From Ruminococcaceae bacterium UBA5891 (GTDB lineage: Bacteria; Bacillota; Clostridia; Oscillospirales; Acutalibacteraceae), in NCBI GenBank assembly GCA_002431945.1, contig DJET01000014.1:131838-192419 (forward strand): DNA of 60,582 nt, read 5' to 3'. Within the stretch, counting starts at the first letter, position 1. Every line of letters starts with the position of its first letter. The position numbers and the translations under genes were made by a program. Positions 35,628 through 43,524 of this stretch are shown piece by piece. The notes beneath the pieces are model-generated. The model searched no databases. It was not told the origin of the DNA and worked only from the letters and a program-made list of their open reading frames with translations.

Positions 35628-38195
35628 TTGAAAAAAATATTTATTGTTCCGCATTCGCACTGGGACCGTGAGTGGTATATGCCTTTTGAATCACACCGTA
35701 TGCGGCTGGTTGAACTTATAGACAATATAATTGAGCTTATGGAAGCTGATAACGACTATTGTTATTATCATTTAGACGGTCAGACCATCGCTGTTGAGGA
35801 TTACCTTGAAATAAGGCCTCAAAACCGCGAACGGCTGATGAAGCTTATCAGGGAAAATAAGATTCAGATAGGTCCTTGGTATGTTTTGCAGGACGAATTC
35901 CTTATCGACGGTGAAAGCAATATCCGCAACCTTATGACCGGAATCGGTTATTGCAGGGCAAACGGCGTCGAGCCGTTAATGTGCGGGTACTTGCCTGACG
36001 CTTTCGGCAATATATCGCAGATGCCGCAAATTCTTAACGGCTTCGGAATCGATAACGCTGTTTTCGGCCGCGGCATAGGAAGAATACTTTGCGACAATAT
36101 GCCCGATAAAGACAACGGAGCTGAGGTTACGGAGTATATTTGGTCCTCGCCCGACGGTTCTTCCGTTATCGGAATTAAATTTTTAGGTTGGTACAATAAC
36201 GGAGCCGAATTGCCCGAAGACGCCGTTTCTCTTAAAAAACGCCTTCAAAATATAATCGCTTATTCAGACAGGGTTTGTAAAACGCCTCTTGTTCTGCTTA
36301 TGAACGGCAGTGATCATCAGCCGCTGCAAAAAAATCTTTCCGATGTAATTAAAACGGCAGGGAAGCTTTTTCCGGATATAACCGCCGTACAAAGCGGTCT
36401 TAAAGAATATATTGCGGCAATAAGGGAATATTCCGAAGCGTTTATTCATGTTTCCGGTGAAATGATAAGCCAAAACACGGTCGGATACAGAAATCTTATA
36501 AACACCGCTTCTACACATATTCCGCTTAAGCAGCGTAATCATACCGTTCAAAATCTTCTGATTACCAAGAGCGAGCCGATAAACGTTATGTCATGGCTTG
36601 CGGGCGACGTTATGCGCAGGGATGAGCTTGCGTATGCATGGAAAACCCTTATGAAAAACCATCCGCACGATTCTATCTGCACCTGCTCATGTGATGAGGT
36701 TGCAGGTGAAATGGCGGTAAGATTCAATAAATCTCAGCAGGTATCGGAATACATTGCGGCAGAGGCTGCAAAATATATCACAGACAGAATTTCCCTTGCA
36801 CACGAAAAGAATATCTGTGTGTTTCACGGATATCCTTATTCGGAAGCAGTGGCTGTTACCGCAGAGCTTCACTACAACGGGGAAAAGGATATATCCGCGC
36901 TTGCTGTTTACGATATTAACGGACATAGGATTCCCGCCGAATTTAAATATCTCGGCAAACAATTCAGATATACATTACCTAAAGACAGCTTCAGAAAAAG
37001 CGGCAGACCGCATATATATACCGTTCGTTTTCTCTGCAGGCTTTCGGGCATAGGCTATACCTCGTTCTATATAGATGAAACCGATGAGCAGGAGCAGCCG
37101 CTGATCACCGTTAACAATAACGGCGCCGAAAACGAATTTATATCCTTTACTTTAAATCCCGACGGTACATTTAATGTAACGGAAAAACAAAGCGGACACA
37201 CATTTGAGCGTATGAACCGCTATGAGGACCTCGGAGATAAGGGAGACTCTTATAATTTTGAAGCGGTAGCCGGCGACAGACCCGTTTATTGCAATAAAAA
37301 CGCGGATATATCTATTGACTCACGCAGCACGTTCGAGATAACGTACAAAATCGTATCCCGTATGGATATACCTGAGCATCTCGACGGTGAAAAGCGTTCT
37401 GCGGAAACGGCTGCTCACGATATAACTACCTATGTTACTCTTTCGGCGCACAGCCGTGTGCTGAAAATACATACGGAGCTTGAAAACAAATCGGAAAACC
37501 ACAGGCTGCGTGCTGTCTTCCCCTGCGGGATAGAAAGTACGACCGATATTGCAGACGGTCAGTTTGACGTTTTGAACCGTCCGGTTATCCCTTGTTCAAT
37601 TTGGGAAAATCCCGAAAATCCTCAGCGCTGCCGAGCTTTTTTCGGAATTAAAGACGGCGTAAAGGGCGCCCTTGTTGCAACAAGGGGTCTTCACGAGTAT
37701 GAGGTAATGCGGCACAGCGAAAACGCTTTGGCTCTTACACTTTTGCGTGCAGTCGGCGAAATGGGAGACTGGGGTGATTTCCCTACGCCCGATATGCAGC
37801 TTAAGCGTAAGCTTTGCCTTGATTATTCTTTTATTCCGTTTGCGGCAGAGGAGCTGTCGGCAGCTTATTCGGCTGCATATGATTTTTATTACGGCGAACC
37901 TGCCGCATTGCAGTACGGCGCTCATACAGGAAATCTGCCCGCAAGCAAAGCTTTAGTTGATATATCGGGCGAATATATCGGCTTTTCCTGCTTTAAGCCC
38001 TCCGAGGACGGCAGCGGCGTAATTTTAAGATTATATAACACAAGCGATTGCGAACAGGACTGGACGGTCAGCGCAGATAATGAATTTGCAGGCGCGGCGC
38101 TTGTTGATTTAGCGGAAAAAACAGAGCTTGATAAAATCGGGGGCAAAATTAAGGCCGCTCCGAAAAAGATATATACTGTCAAATTATCATCTTAG
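35628..38195 (+). CDS. alpha-mannosidase, GH38, MngB-like
   Basis: An 855-residue GH38 enzyme starting at a TTG behind GCGAGGA. The N terminus goes straight into the zinc motif HSHWDREW (His11, Asp13). The nucleophile is Asp124 in YLPDAFGNI, MNGSDHQ lies near residue 225, and the metal histidine is in NHPHDSICTCS. This HSHWDREWY form is the one seen in MngB (2-O-mannosylglycerate hydrolase) and related bacterial mannosidases, and differs from the GH38 at 19883. There is no signal peptide, so the enzyme is cytosolic. The natural substrate may be a mannosyl linkage in the imported glycan or mannosylglycerate. Confidence 0.92.
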   Translation: MKKIFIVPHSHWDREWYMPFESHRMRLVELIDNIIELMEADNDYCYYHLDGQTIAVEDYLEIRPQNRERLMKLIRENKIQIGPWYVLQDEFLIDGESNIRNLMTGIGYCRANGVEPLMCGYLPDAFGNISQMPQILNGFGIDNAVFGRGIGRILCDNMPDKDNGAEVTEYIWSSPDGSSVIGIKFLGWYNNGAELPEDAVSLKKRLQNIIAYSDRVCKTPLVLLMNGSDHQPLQKNLSDVIKTAGKLFPDITAVQSGLKEYIAAIREYSEAFIHVSGEMISQNTVGYRNLINTASTHIPLKQRNHTVQNLLITKSEPINVMSWLAGDVMRRDELAYAWKTLMKNHPHDSICTCSCDEVAGEMAVRFNKSQQVSEYIAAEAAKYITDRISLAHEKNICVFHGYPYSEAVAVTAELHYNGEKDISALAVYDINGHRIPAEFKYLGKQFRYTLPKDSFRKSGRPHIYTVRFLCRLSGIGYTSFYIDETDEQEQPLITVNNNGAENEFISFTLNPDGTFNVTEKQSGHTFERMNRYEDLGDKGDSYNFEAVAGDRPVYCNKNADISIDSRSTFEITYKIVSRMDIPEHLDGEKRSAETAAHDITTYVTLSAHSRVLKIHTELENKSENHRLRAVFPCGIESTTDIADGQFDVLNRPVIPCSIWENPENPQRCRAFFGIKDGVKGALVATRGLHEYEVMRHSENALALTLLRAVGEMGDWGDFPTPDMQLKRKLCLDYSFIPFAAEELSAAYSAAYDFYYGEPAALQYGAHTGNLPASKALVDISGEYIGFSCFKPSEDGSGVILRLYNTSDCEQDWTVSADNEFAGAALVDLAEKTELDKIGGKIKAAPKKIYTVKLSS

Positions 38196-38198
38196 TAT

Positions 38199-38270
38199 CC
38201 GTTGCTCCTGTAATTACGGCTTTTTTCGGTATATATGCGCTTTGAACAGGCGGCTTTTACGGGAGAACGG
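38199..38270 (+). promoter_or_regulatory. long base-paired leader between GH38 and GH28 genes
   Basis: CCGTT (38199-38203) plus CTCCTGTAA (38205-38213) pair with TTACGGGAG (38257-38265) plus AACGG (38266-38270). This gives a 14-bp helix with one bulged G and one G-U pair that encloses about 43 nt with a T6 run. It starts right after the GH38 stop and ends 30 bp before the GH28 ATG. It could be an mRNA element or a recombination scar. No promoter was clear. GGTGAT at 38289-38294 is the GH28 ribosome binding site. Confidence 0.45.
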
Positions 38271-38299
38271 TTAAATAAAAGCATTTATGGTGATATATT

Positions 38300-39649
38300 A
38301 TGAAAAACATATTAAACGGGTACGTATCTGTAACTGATTTCGGCGCCGAAAACGACGGAAAAGCATTATGTACCGAAGCGGTGCAGTCGGCAATAGACGC
38401 CTGCTCGCAAAACGGAAAAACATTATGCTTTCCTGCAGGCGAATACTTGCTGGGTACGGTTTATCTTAAAAATAATACGTATGTTCATCTGGCGGCGGGC
38501 GCTACCATTCTCGGAAGCGAAAATACAAGGGAACATTTTGCTCCTGACGAATACCGCGAAAAACCGCTGTTTCAGGACGCGTCGCACAGTTATTACGATC
38601 ACAGCCTTTTTGTGGCAAAGAATTGCGAAAATATAGTTTTTTCGGGCTTCGGAACAATTGATATGCAATCCGCCTGGGAAATGGATGACAGGGATTTCGG
38701 TAAAAACTGTATCGATCGCAGACGCGGAGTAAAAACCATGACGTTTGTTGAATGCAGGAATGTTGTTATTACGGATCTTAATCTGCTTAATTCTACGGAT
38801 TTAACGCTTTACCTTTTAGGGTGTACCGATGTTCGTGTAAGCGGTTTGAATATTGTGGGGCATATTGACGGCATAAGCCCTGATTGCTGTAAGAACGTAA
38901 CAATTTCCGACTGCTCTGTTAAGACCGGCGACGACGGCATAGTGATCAAAAGCTCTTACTCGCTGCTGAGACATCAGCTGTGTGAAAATATTACCGTTAC
39001 CAACTGTATTGTGTCCAGCAGATGCAGCGCTGTTAAATTCGGTACAGAGTCTAATTGCGGGTACAGAAATATAGCAATTTCCAACTGCGTTATCGAAAAT
39101 ACCCGTCTCAGCGGTCTTGCGCTCGAAATAGCCGACGGCGGAATAATGGAAAATATAGTTGTTTCAAATATTACTATGCGTAATGTGGGAACACCGCTGT
39201 TTATAGTTTTATGCAACCGCGGCAGAGGTCCGAAGCTTACCGAAAACGGTATTGTAAGAAACATTTTTATAAGCAATCTTATTGCCACAGGTCCGTATGA
39301 GCCGTGGGAAGCGTGTATTCACGACTATTATAATCAGTATACCTTACAGAAGCCCGAACCGATTACGTGTTCAATAGCGGGACTGCGCGATCAAAAGATT
39401 AAAAATGTAGTGCTTTCAAATGTGTATATAGAAGTGCCGGGCGGCGAAACAGACGATATGAAGGATCACACCGTCCCCGACAATGAAAAAAATTATCCCG
39501 AAAACTGTATGTACGGTAAACTGCCTGCCTACGGTCTTTTTTGCAGACACTGCGAGGGATTAACGCTTCAAAACGTAAAATTCAAAGCATTGTCGGCAGA
39601 CAGCCGCAAGGCAATAATTCTTGAAGATGCCGAATTGGCGGAGGTTTAA
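38300..39649 (+). CDS. GH28 polygalacturonase-like glycoside hydrolase
   Basis: A 449-residue right-handed beta-helix enzyme without a signal peptide. The opening VTDFGAENDGKAL is the pectinase hallmark. The catalytic acids appear as GISPD (Asp195) and TGDDGIVIKS (Asp211, Asp212), followed by SAVKFGTES, which replaces the classical GHG/RIK segments; this form is common in bacterial exo-acting or rhamnogalacturonan-type GH28. A cytosolic exo-enzyme releasing galacturonate from imported oligomers would feed uxaBAC at the left of the window. It is the last gene of the block; no clear terminator hairpin follows, only T runs at 39664-39680. Confidence 0.9.
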   Translation: MKNILNGYVSVTDFGAENDGKALCTEAVQSAIDACSQNGKTLCFPAGEYLLGTVYLKNNTYVHLAAGATILGSENTREHFAPDEYREKPLFQDASHSYYDHSLFVAKNCENIVFSGFGTIDMQSAWEMDDRDFGKNCIDRRRGVKTMTFVECRNVVITDLNLLNSTDLTLYLLGCTDVRVSGLNIVGHIDGISPDCCKNVTISDCSVKTGDDGIVIKSSYSLLRHQLCENITVTNCIVSSRCSAVKFGTESNCGYRNIAISNCVIENTRLSGLALEIADGGIMENIVVSNITMRNVGTPLFIVLCNRGRGPKLTENGIVRNIFISNLIATGPYEPWEACIHDYYNQYTLQKPEPITCSIAGLRDQKIKNVVLSNVYIEVPGGETDDMKDHTVPDNEKNYPENCMYGKLPAYGLFCRHCEGLTLQNVKFKALSADSRKAIILEDAELAEV

Positions 39650-39724
39650 TCTGTAATTATCGGTTTTTTTCATTTTTTCTTTGGCTTTATAATGAGCTGA
39701 CTTTTAATTATTTGCCGCTTTTAC

Positions 39725-39753
39725 TTGACAACCTATCGTTCGGTAGGTATAAT
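39725..39753 (+). promoter_or_regulatory. TetR promoter with embedded operator
   Basis: Consensus TTGACA (39725-39730) and TATAAT (39748-39753) are separated by exactly 17 bp. The spacer plus the first -10 base is the imperfect palindrome ACCTATCGTTCGGTAGGT (39731-39748). A repressor bound there would cover both hexamers, which fits TetR autoregulation. The same sequence occurs inverted at 41232-41254. Confidence 0.8.
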
Positions 39754-39781
39754 AATACTGTCGGCGGTAGGGGGCGATGGA

Positions 39782-40429
39782 ATGGAAAAGTGCAGTACAA
39801 AGCGGAAAATTCTGAAAACGGCTTTGGATATGTTCTCGCAGCAGGGCTATGAGGCAACCTCTGTTTCTCAGATAGCAGACGCGGTAGGTATTCGCAAGGC
39901 GTCTGTATACAGCCATTTCGGCAGTAAGCAGGAAATTTTGGACGAGCTGGTGAAAATCGGGCTTGAAGAGTACGGCAGGCATTCGGTTTTTGCGCGGGCG
40001 GATTGGGACGATCCTGCCTTTACAAAAGAAATGCAAAGCATTACCTTTGAAGAAGTATTGCAGATGATATTAGGACATGTCCGCTATATTCTGCACGATC
40101 CGCAGATCAGCAAATCACGCAGAATGCTTACGATTGAGCAATTCAGAAATCCAAAGCTTAAGGAATTACAGACCAAACAGAATTATACAGATGTAATGGG
40201 CTATTTTACGGGGCTTACAAGGTTTCTTATCCGTTGCGGAAGGCTTATGGACGGCGACCCTGAGATTACGGCGGCGCAATTGTGCCTGCCCGTTTCGGTT
40301 TGGATAAATCTTTGCGACCGTGAGCCGCAGCGCGAGGACGAAGTGATGGGACTTATTGAACGGCATATCCGTCGGTTTTTTAAGATGTACGGAACCGCCG
40401 CCTTATTAACGGGAGCGGAAACAAAATGA
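39782..40429 (+). CDS. TetR-family regulator (first)
   Basis: A 215-residue TetR repressor. The N-terminal HTH is KRKILKTALDMFSQQGYEAT then VSQIADAVGIRKASVYSHFG. The ATG at 39782 is chosen because an upstream in-frame TTG at 39725 is the -35 hexamer itself. The C-terminal ligand domain is all-helical and the ligand is unknown. It overlaps the GNAT-YoaP gene by 4 bp (ATGA), so the two form an autoregulated pair. Confidence 0.9.
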   Translation: MEKCSTKRKILKTALDMFSQQGYEATSVSQIADAVGIRKASVYSHFGSKQEILDELVKIGLEEYGRHSVFARADWDDPAFTKEMQSITFEEVLQMILGHVRYILHDPQISKSRRMLTIEQFRNPKLKELQTKQNYTDVMGYFTGLTRFLIRCGRLMDGDPEITAAQLCLPVSVWINLCDREPQREDEVMGLIERHIRRFFKMYGTAALLTGAETK

Positions 40430-41172
40430 ACTACATAAAAATAACAAAAGAGAATATTGATACGGAGCATATCTGCTGCGCTATGTCGGGCAAGCAGAGC
40501 CTTACTAAAAAGGAATGGCTGAAGCAACGGCTTGACGAGGGGCTTGTTTTTTATCGCAGCGAGGAACGCGGCAAGTGCTTTATCGAGTATATTCCTGCGG
40601 AAAATGCGTGGGTGCCTATCAGGGCGGAGGGTTATATTTATATAAACTGCCTTTGGGTTGCAGGCTCTTTTAAGGGCCACGGTTATTCAAACGACTTGCT
40701 GAACGAGTGTATACGCGACGCAAGGAATAAGTGCAAAAAGGGCGTTTGTATACTTTCGGCTGAAGGCAGAAAACGCGAGTTTCTTGCCGACCCGAAGTTT
40801 TTGGCGCACATGGGGTTTGAGGTTGCCGATGTTTCTGACTGCGGAATAAATTTAATGTATCTGCCGTTTGAGCCGAACGCCGCAATACCTCGTTTTAAAG
40901 AGTGCGCCAAGCACCCGAAAACAGAAGAAAAAGGCTTTGTGCTGTATTATACCGATCAGTGCCCGTTTACCTATTATTGGGTGCCGCGGGTGCAAACGGC
41001 GGCAAATGAGCACGGTATTCCGCTTAAGGTTATTCATATAACAAGCAGGGGAAACGCCCAAAACGTTCCGGCTCCGGTTACAACCTATGCTTTATTCCGT
41101 GACGGAAAGTTTGTAACGCAGGCGATACAGTCCGATAAAAAATTTCTGCAGCTTGCAGGCGTTAAGATATAG
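40426..41172 (+). CDS. GNAT acetyltransferase with C-terminal YoaP domain
   Basis: A 248-residue protein like B. subtilis YoaP. Residues about 1-145 form a GNAT domain with the beta4-alpha3 acetyl-CoA region (INCLWVAGSFKGHGYSNDLL near 71-90). Residues about 160-248 form the YoaP domain with the conserved YYTDQCPFTYYWVP segment. Its CPFT cysteine and the following thioredoxin-like pattern (APVTTYALFRDGKFV) suggest a thiol-related function. Translationally coupled to TetR. The acetyl acceptor is unknown; detoxification or thiol modification is inferred only. Confidence 0.85.
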   Translation: MNYIKITKENIDTEHICCAMSGKQSLTKKEWLKQRLDEGLVFYRSEERGKCFIEYIPAENAWVPIRAEGYIYINCLWVAGSFKGHGYSNDLLNECIRDARNKCKKGVCILSAEGRKREFLADPKFLAHMGFEVADVSDCGINLMYLPFEPNAAIPRFKECAKHPKTEEKGFVLYYTDQCPFTYYWVPRVQTAANEHGIPLKVIHITSRGNAQNVPAPVTTYALFRDGKFVTQAIQSDKKFLQLAGVKI

Positions 41173-41197
41173 CGATTTTTAAGTATTGCGGCGTGTG

Positions 41198-41254
41198 CTG
41201 ACATAGGCGCATGGCGCAATTTATTCGGTCCTATACCTACCGAACGATAGGTTG
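41198..41254 (+). promoter_or_regulatory. second, inverted TetR operator with candidate promoter
   Basis: The 23 bp at 41232-41254 (core ACCTACCGAACGATAGGT, 41235-41252) are the exact reverse complement of 39729-39751. A possible plus-strand promoter CTGACA (41198-41203)/TTTATT (41220-41225), with a 16-bp spacer, lies just upstream, so TetR could block initiation toward the small ORF at 41293. Confidence 0.6.
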
Positions 41255-41292
41255 CTTGGAGGACGGATTATTAAGAAACAGGAGATGCAGAG

Positions 41293-41424
41293 ATGAACGC
41301 AGTTTTGGATTTTATCAAAGCCGCCGCGCCGTACGCGGCGGCAGGCACGGCATTGGTATTTTGCTTGGTATGCTTGTCGGTCTTGCAGTCGGGGCGTGTT
41401 TTCAAAAAAAGTCTTGACAAGTAA
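41293..41424 (+). pseudogene. small membrane protein gene, apparently frameshifted or internally deleted
   Basis: From an ATG behind ACAGGAGA a frame of 43 codons opens MNAVLDFIKAAAPYAAAG and ends in a stop at 41422-41424. The overlapping frame contains GIGILLGMLVGLAVGACFQ, followed by KKS and a stop. From memory, small Clostridia proteins begin MNxVLxFIxAAAPWIAxG and end GIGISLGMLIGLAIG, so these two pieces look like the two ends of one such gene joined out of frame with the middle lost. The in-frame product could still be a one-helix peptide. The second TetR promoter overlaps its last codons. Confidence 0.5.
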
Positions 41425-41462
41425 CCGTTCGGTTGCTATAATTAAGGTAACCGAACGGTTAC
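41414..41462 (+). promoter_or_regulatory. second TetR promoter with two operators
   Basis: TTGACA (41414-41419), 17-bp spacer, TATAAT (41437-41442). The spacer holds GTAACCGTTCGGTTGC (41421-41436, one mismatch between arms). A second copy, GTAACCGAACGGTTAC (41447-41462, perfect 7-bp arms), lies over the start of transcription. This is a double-operator autoregulatory layout. Confidence 0.8.
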
Positions 41463-41484
41463 AAAAGACTTTGGGAGTAAAATT

Positions 41485-42099
41485 ATGGCAGGGGATACAA
41501 AGGAACGCATTTTAGAGACCGCGCTTGAGCTGTTTGCCCAAAGCGGTTATTTGGGAACGTCTATGAACGATATTGCAGGGAAGCTCGGAATTACAAAGGG
41601 CGCCTTGTATAAGCACTATACAAGCAAGCAGGAGATATTAGACAGTATTGTTGAAAGAATGAATAAAAACGACTATGAACGCGCCGAGGAATACGAAATG
41701 CCCGAAACGGAACCGAACGGCTTTGCAGAGGCCTATATGCGCACGCCGATCGAAAAGATCCGCGCATACAGTATGGCGCAGTTTGACCACTGGACAAAGG
41801 AGCGTTTTTCCTCAAATTTCAGGAAAATGCTCACGCTTGAGCAATACCGTGATAAAGATATGTCACAGCTTTATCAGAATTATCTTGCTGCGGGGCCTGT
41901 CGAGTATATGGCGGCGGTTTTCAGAAAGCTTACGGACAGCGATGAGACGGCAATGCAGCTTGCGCTGGAGTTTTACGGGCCTATGTTTTTGCTTTACAGC
42001 GTTTACGACGGCGCGGCGGAAAAGGACAGTGTCGGGCTTTTGCTTCGCTCGCACATAGATCGGTTTATTGACAGAATAGGCCCCTGCCGCGGAAGGTAA
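41485..42099 (+). CDS. TetR-family regulator (second)
   Basis: A 204-residue TetR repressor. The HTH includes KERILETALELFAQSGYLGT and MNDIAGKLGITKGALYKHYT, which is the AcrR-type sequence. It heads a run of small genes: the KTR zinc-ribbon 10 bp downstream, then flavodoxin, DUF998 and GNAT. With its double operator it should repress itself and possibly these genes. The ligand is unknown; TetRs with flavodoxin/DUF998 neighbours are often stress or drug responsive. Confidence 0.92.
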   Translation: MAGDTKERILETALELFAQSGYLGTSMNDIAGKLGITKGALYKHYTSKQEILDSIVERMNKNDYERAEEYEMPETEPNGFAEAYMRTPIEKIRAYSMAQFDHWTKERFSSNFRKMLTLEQYRDKDMSQLYQNYLAAGPVEYMAAVFRKLTDSDETAMQLALEFYGPMFLLYSVYDGAAEKDSVGLLLRSHIDRFIDRIGPCRGR

Positions 42100-42109
42100 G
42101 GTGAAAATT

Positions 42110-42292
42110 ATGAATGACAGATCAGAAGAAAAGCATTGGGTTTTGTGCCCCGTGTGCGGGGCGAAAACCCGCTTGCAGCTTTTGCCGGAAACGGAATTAA
42201 AGGTGTTTCCGCTGTTTTGCCCGAAATGCAGGCGGGAAAGCATTGTGAATGTTAAAAATTTTATAACTGAAATTCAAAAAGCCGGACGCTGA
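42110..42292 (+). CDS. cysteine-rich KTR zinc-ribbon small protein
   Basis: A 60-residue protein with two CxxC knuckles, CPVCGAKTR and CPKCRRES, and the intervening FPLFCPKC that marks the KTR family (PF14205 type). It is probably cytosolic and zinc-binding. A GTG at 42101 is an alternative start; the ATG at 42110 follows AAGGTGA. Family members often sit next to TetR or resistance genes and have no established function. Confidence 0.85.
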   Translation: MNDRSEEKHWVLCPVCGAKTRLQLLPETELKVFPLFCPKCRRESIVNVKNFITEIQKAGR

Positions 42293-42352
42293 GACGCAGT
42301 GCAATCAAAAAGGATTATGCGCTGCGTTTTATTTTTTTGAAAGGAAATATTT

Positions 42353-42880
42353 ATGAAAGCAATTATTTATACCACACAAACCGGCAGTACAGAGCGATAT
42401 GCAAAGCTGCTGGCGCACGAAACAGGGCTTCCGGCGTATACCCTTGCCGAAGCAAAAAAAGCGGTTTTGCCCGGCGGCAGCGTAATCTATCTCGGTTGGA
42501 TTATGGCGGGCTGCATAAAGGGCTATGCCGCGGCGGCGCGCCGTTACAGCGTTTGCGCGGTATGCGGCGTAGGTATGGGGCAAACCGGAACACAGGAGGA
42601 CAGTGTGCGTAAAAAAACGGCTGTTCCCGCAAATATTCCTTTATTTACCTTGCAGGGCAGCTTTAACGTTAAAAAGCTGCACGGCATATATCGCTTACTG
42701 ATGGAAATTATGGTAAAAACAGCCGGCAGGGGCCTTGCCTCAAAGGAAAACCGCACACAAGAGGAAAACGATATGCTTGATATGATGCTGAACGGCGGCA
42801 AACGGGTAAGGTTTGAGAATTTAAGAGCCGTATTCAATTGGTATGTTTCGCAAAAACAAAAATCGGAGGAAGATTTATGA
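42353..42880 (+). CDS. flavodoxin-domain protein
   Basis: A 175-residue protein. The FMN phosphate loop TTQTGSTERYA lies at residues 7-17, followed by alternating strands and helices of a flavodoxin fold (VIYLGWIMAGCIKGY, AVCGVGMG). It belongs to the flavodoxin/HemG-like group of single-domain oxidoreductases. AAGGAAA precedes the ATG. It overlaps the DUF998 gene by 4 bp (ATGA). Confidence 0.85.
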   Translation: MKAIIYTTQTGSTERYAKLLAHETGLPAYTLAEAKKAVLPGGSVIYLGWIMAGCIKGYAAAARRYSVCAVCGVGMGQTGTQEDSVRKKTAVPANIPLFTLQGSFNVKKLHGIYRLLMEIMVKTAGRGLASKENRTQEENDMLDMMLNGGKRVRFENLRAVFNWYVSQKQKSEEDL

Positions 42881-43497
42881 AAAAAACATTAACGCAAAGG
42901 CTTGGATTATTAGGCATTGTAAGCCTTCTTTCTTACACGGCGGCAGTAGTATTTTCGCCGATAGCCTATCCCGGCTACAACCGAATGGCGCAGGCGGTAA
43001 GCGACCTCAGCGCCGCCGACGCCCCGTCGCTTGCCCTTTGGAATCAGCTGAGCGCCTTTTACAATGCGTGCGAAATTGTTTGTGTAACCGTTGTATGTAT
43101 CGGTATACAGGGGCAAAAGACAAAGCTTTTGCGCGCGGGGATATATCTGTTTGCCGTTATGGAGTGGATTTCGGCGGTGGGGTATCGTATGTTTCCGCTT
43201 TCAACCGGCGGCTATGCGGGTGAATTTCAGGATATTATGCATATGGTTACCACAGGCTTGGTGGTACTGCTGTCTATTGCATCGCTGACGGTTATCATCG
43301 TTTCGGGAGCGAAAGACAGGCGCTGCCGTTCTTACGGGGTGTGCGCCGCAGCCGCGCTTGGAATGATGCTTGTAGGCGCAGTGGGTATGAAAATTGTACC
43401 CGCCGCATACTTCGGCGTTGTTGAGCGCTTCAGCGTGTTTGCCGCAACGGGCTTTAATGCGGCGCTTGGTATCCACCTGTTTTGTTCTAAGCCCTAA
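42877..43497 (+). CDS. DUF998-family membrane protein
   Basis: A 206-residue integral membrane protein with about six transmembrane segments. The start at 42877 has GGAGGAAG upstream and the ATGA overlap with the flavodoxin gene; an upstream in-frame GTG at 42838 is rejected. The pattern PIAYPGYNRMAQAVSDLSA near residues 28-46 is the hallmark loop of DUF998. Function unknown. Confidence 0.85.
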   Translation: MKKTLTQRLGLLGIVSLLSYTAAVVFSPIAYPGYNRMAQAVSDLSAADAPSLALWNQLSAFYNACEIVCVTVVCIGIQGQKTKLLRAGIYLFAVMEWISAVGYRMFPLSTGGYAGEFQDIMHMVTTGLVVLLSIASLTVIIVSGAKDRRCRSYGVCAAAALGMMLVGAVGMKIVPAAYFGVVERFSVFAATGFNAALGIHLFCSKP

Positions 43498-43524
43498 AAT
43501 AAATATTGCAAAGGAGAATTTACT

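Noticed and set aside
39650..39724. Terminator after GH28
   Set aside because: T runs at 39664-39680 have no compact hairpin upstream, only a distant CCGA/TCGG match.
41198..41462. Inverted operators as ends of a mobile element
   Set aside because: The 23-bp repeats flank a TetR-GNAT pair, but there is no transposase or target-site duplication, and the repeat is centred in a promoter. Operators explain it better.
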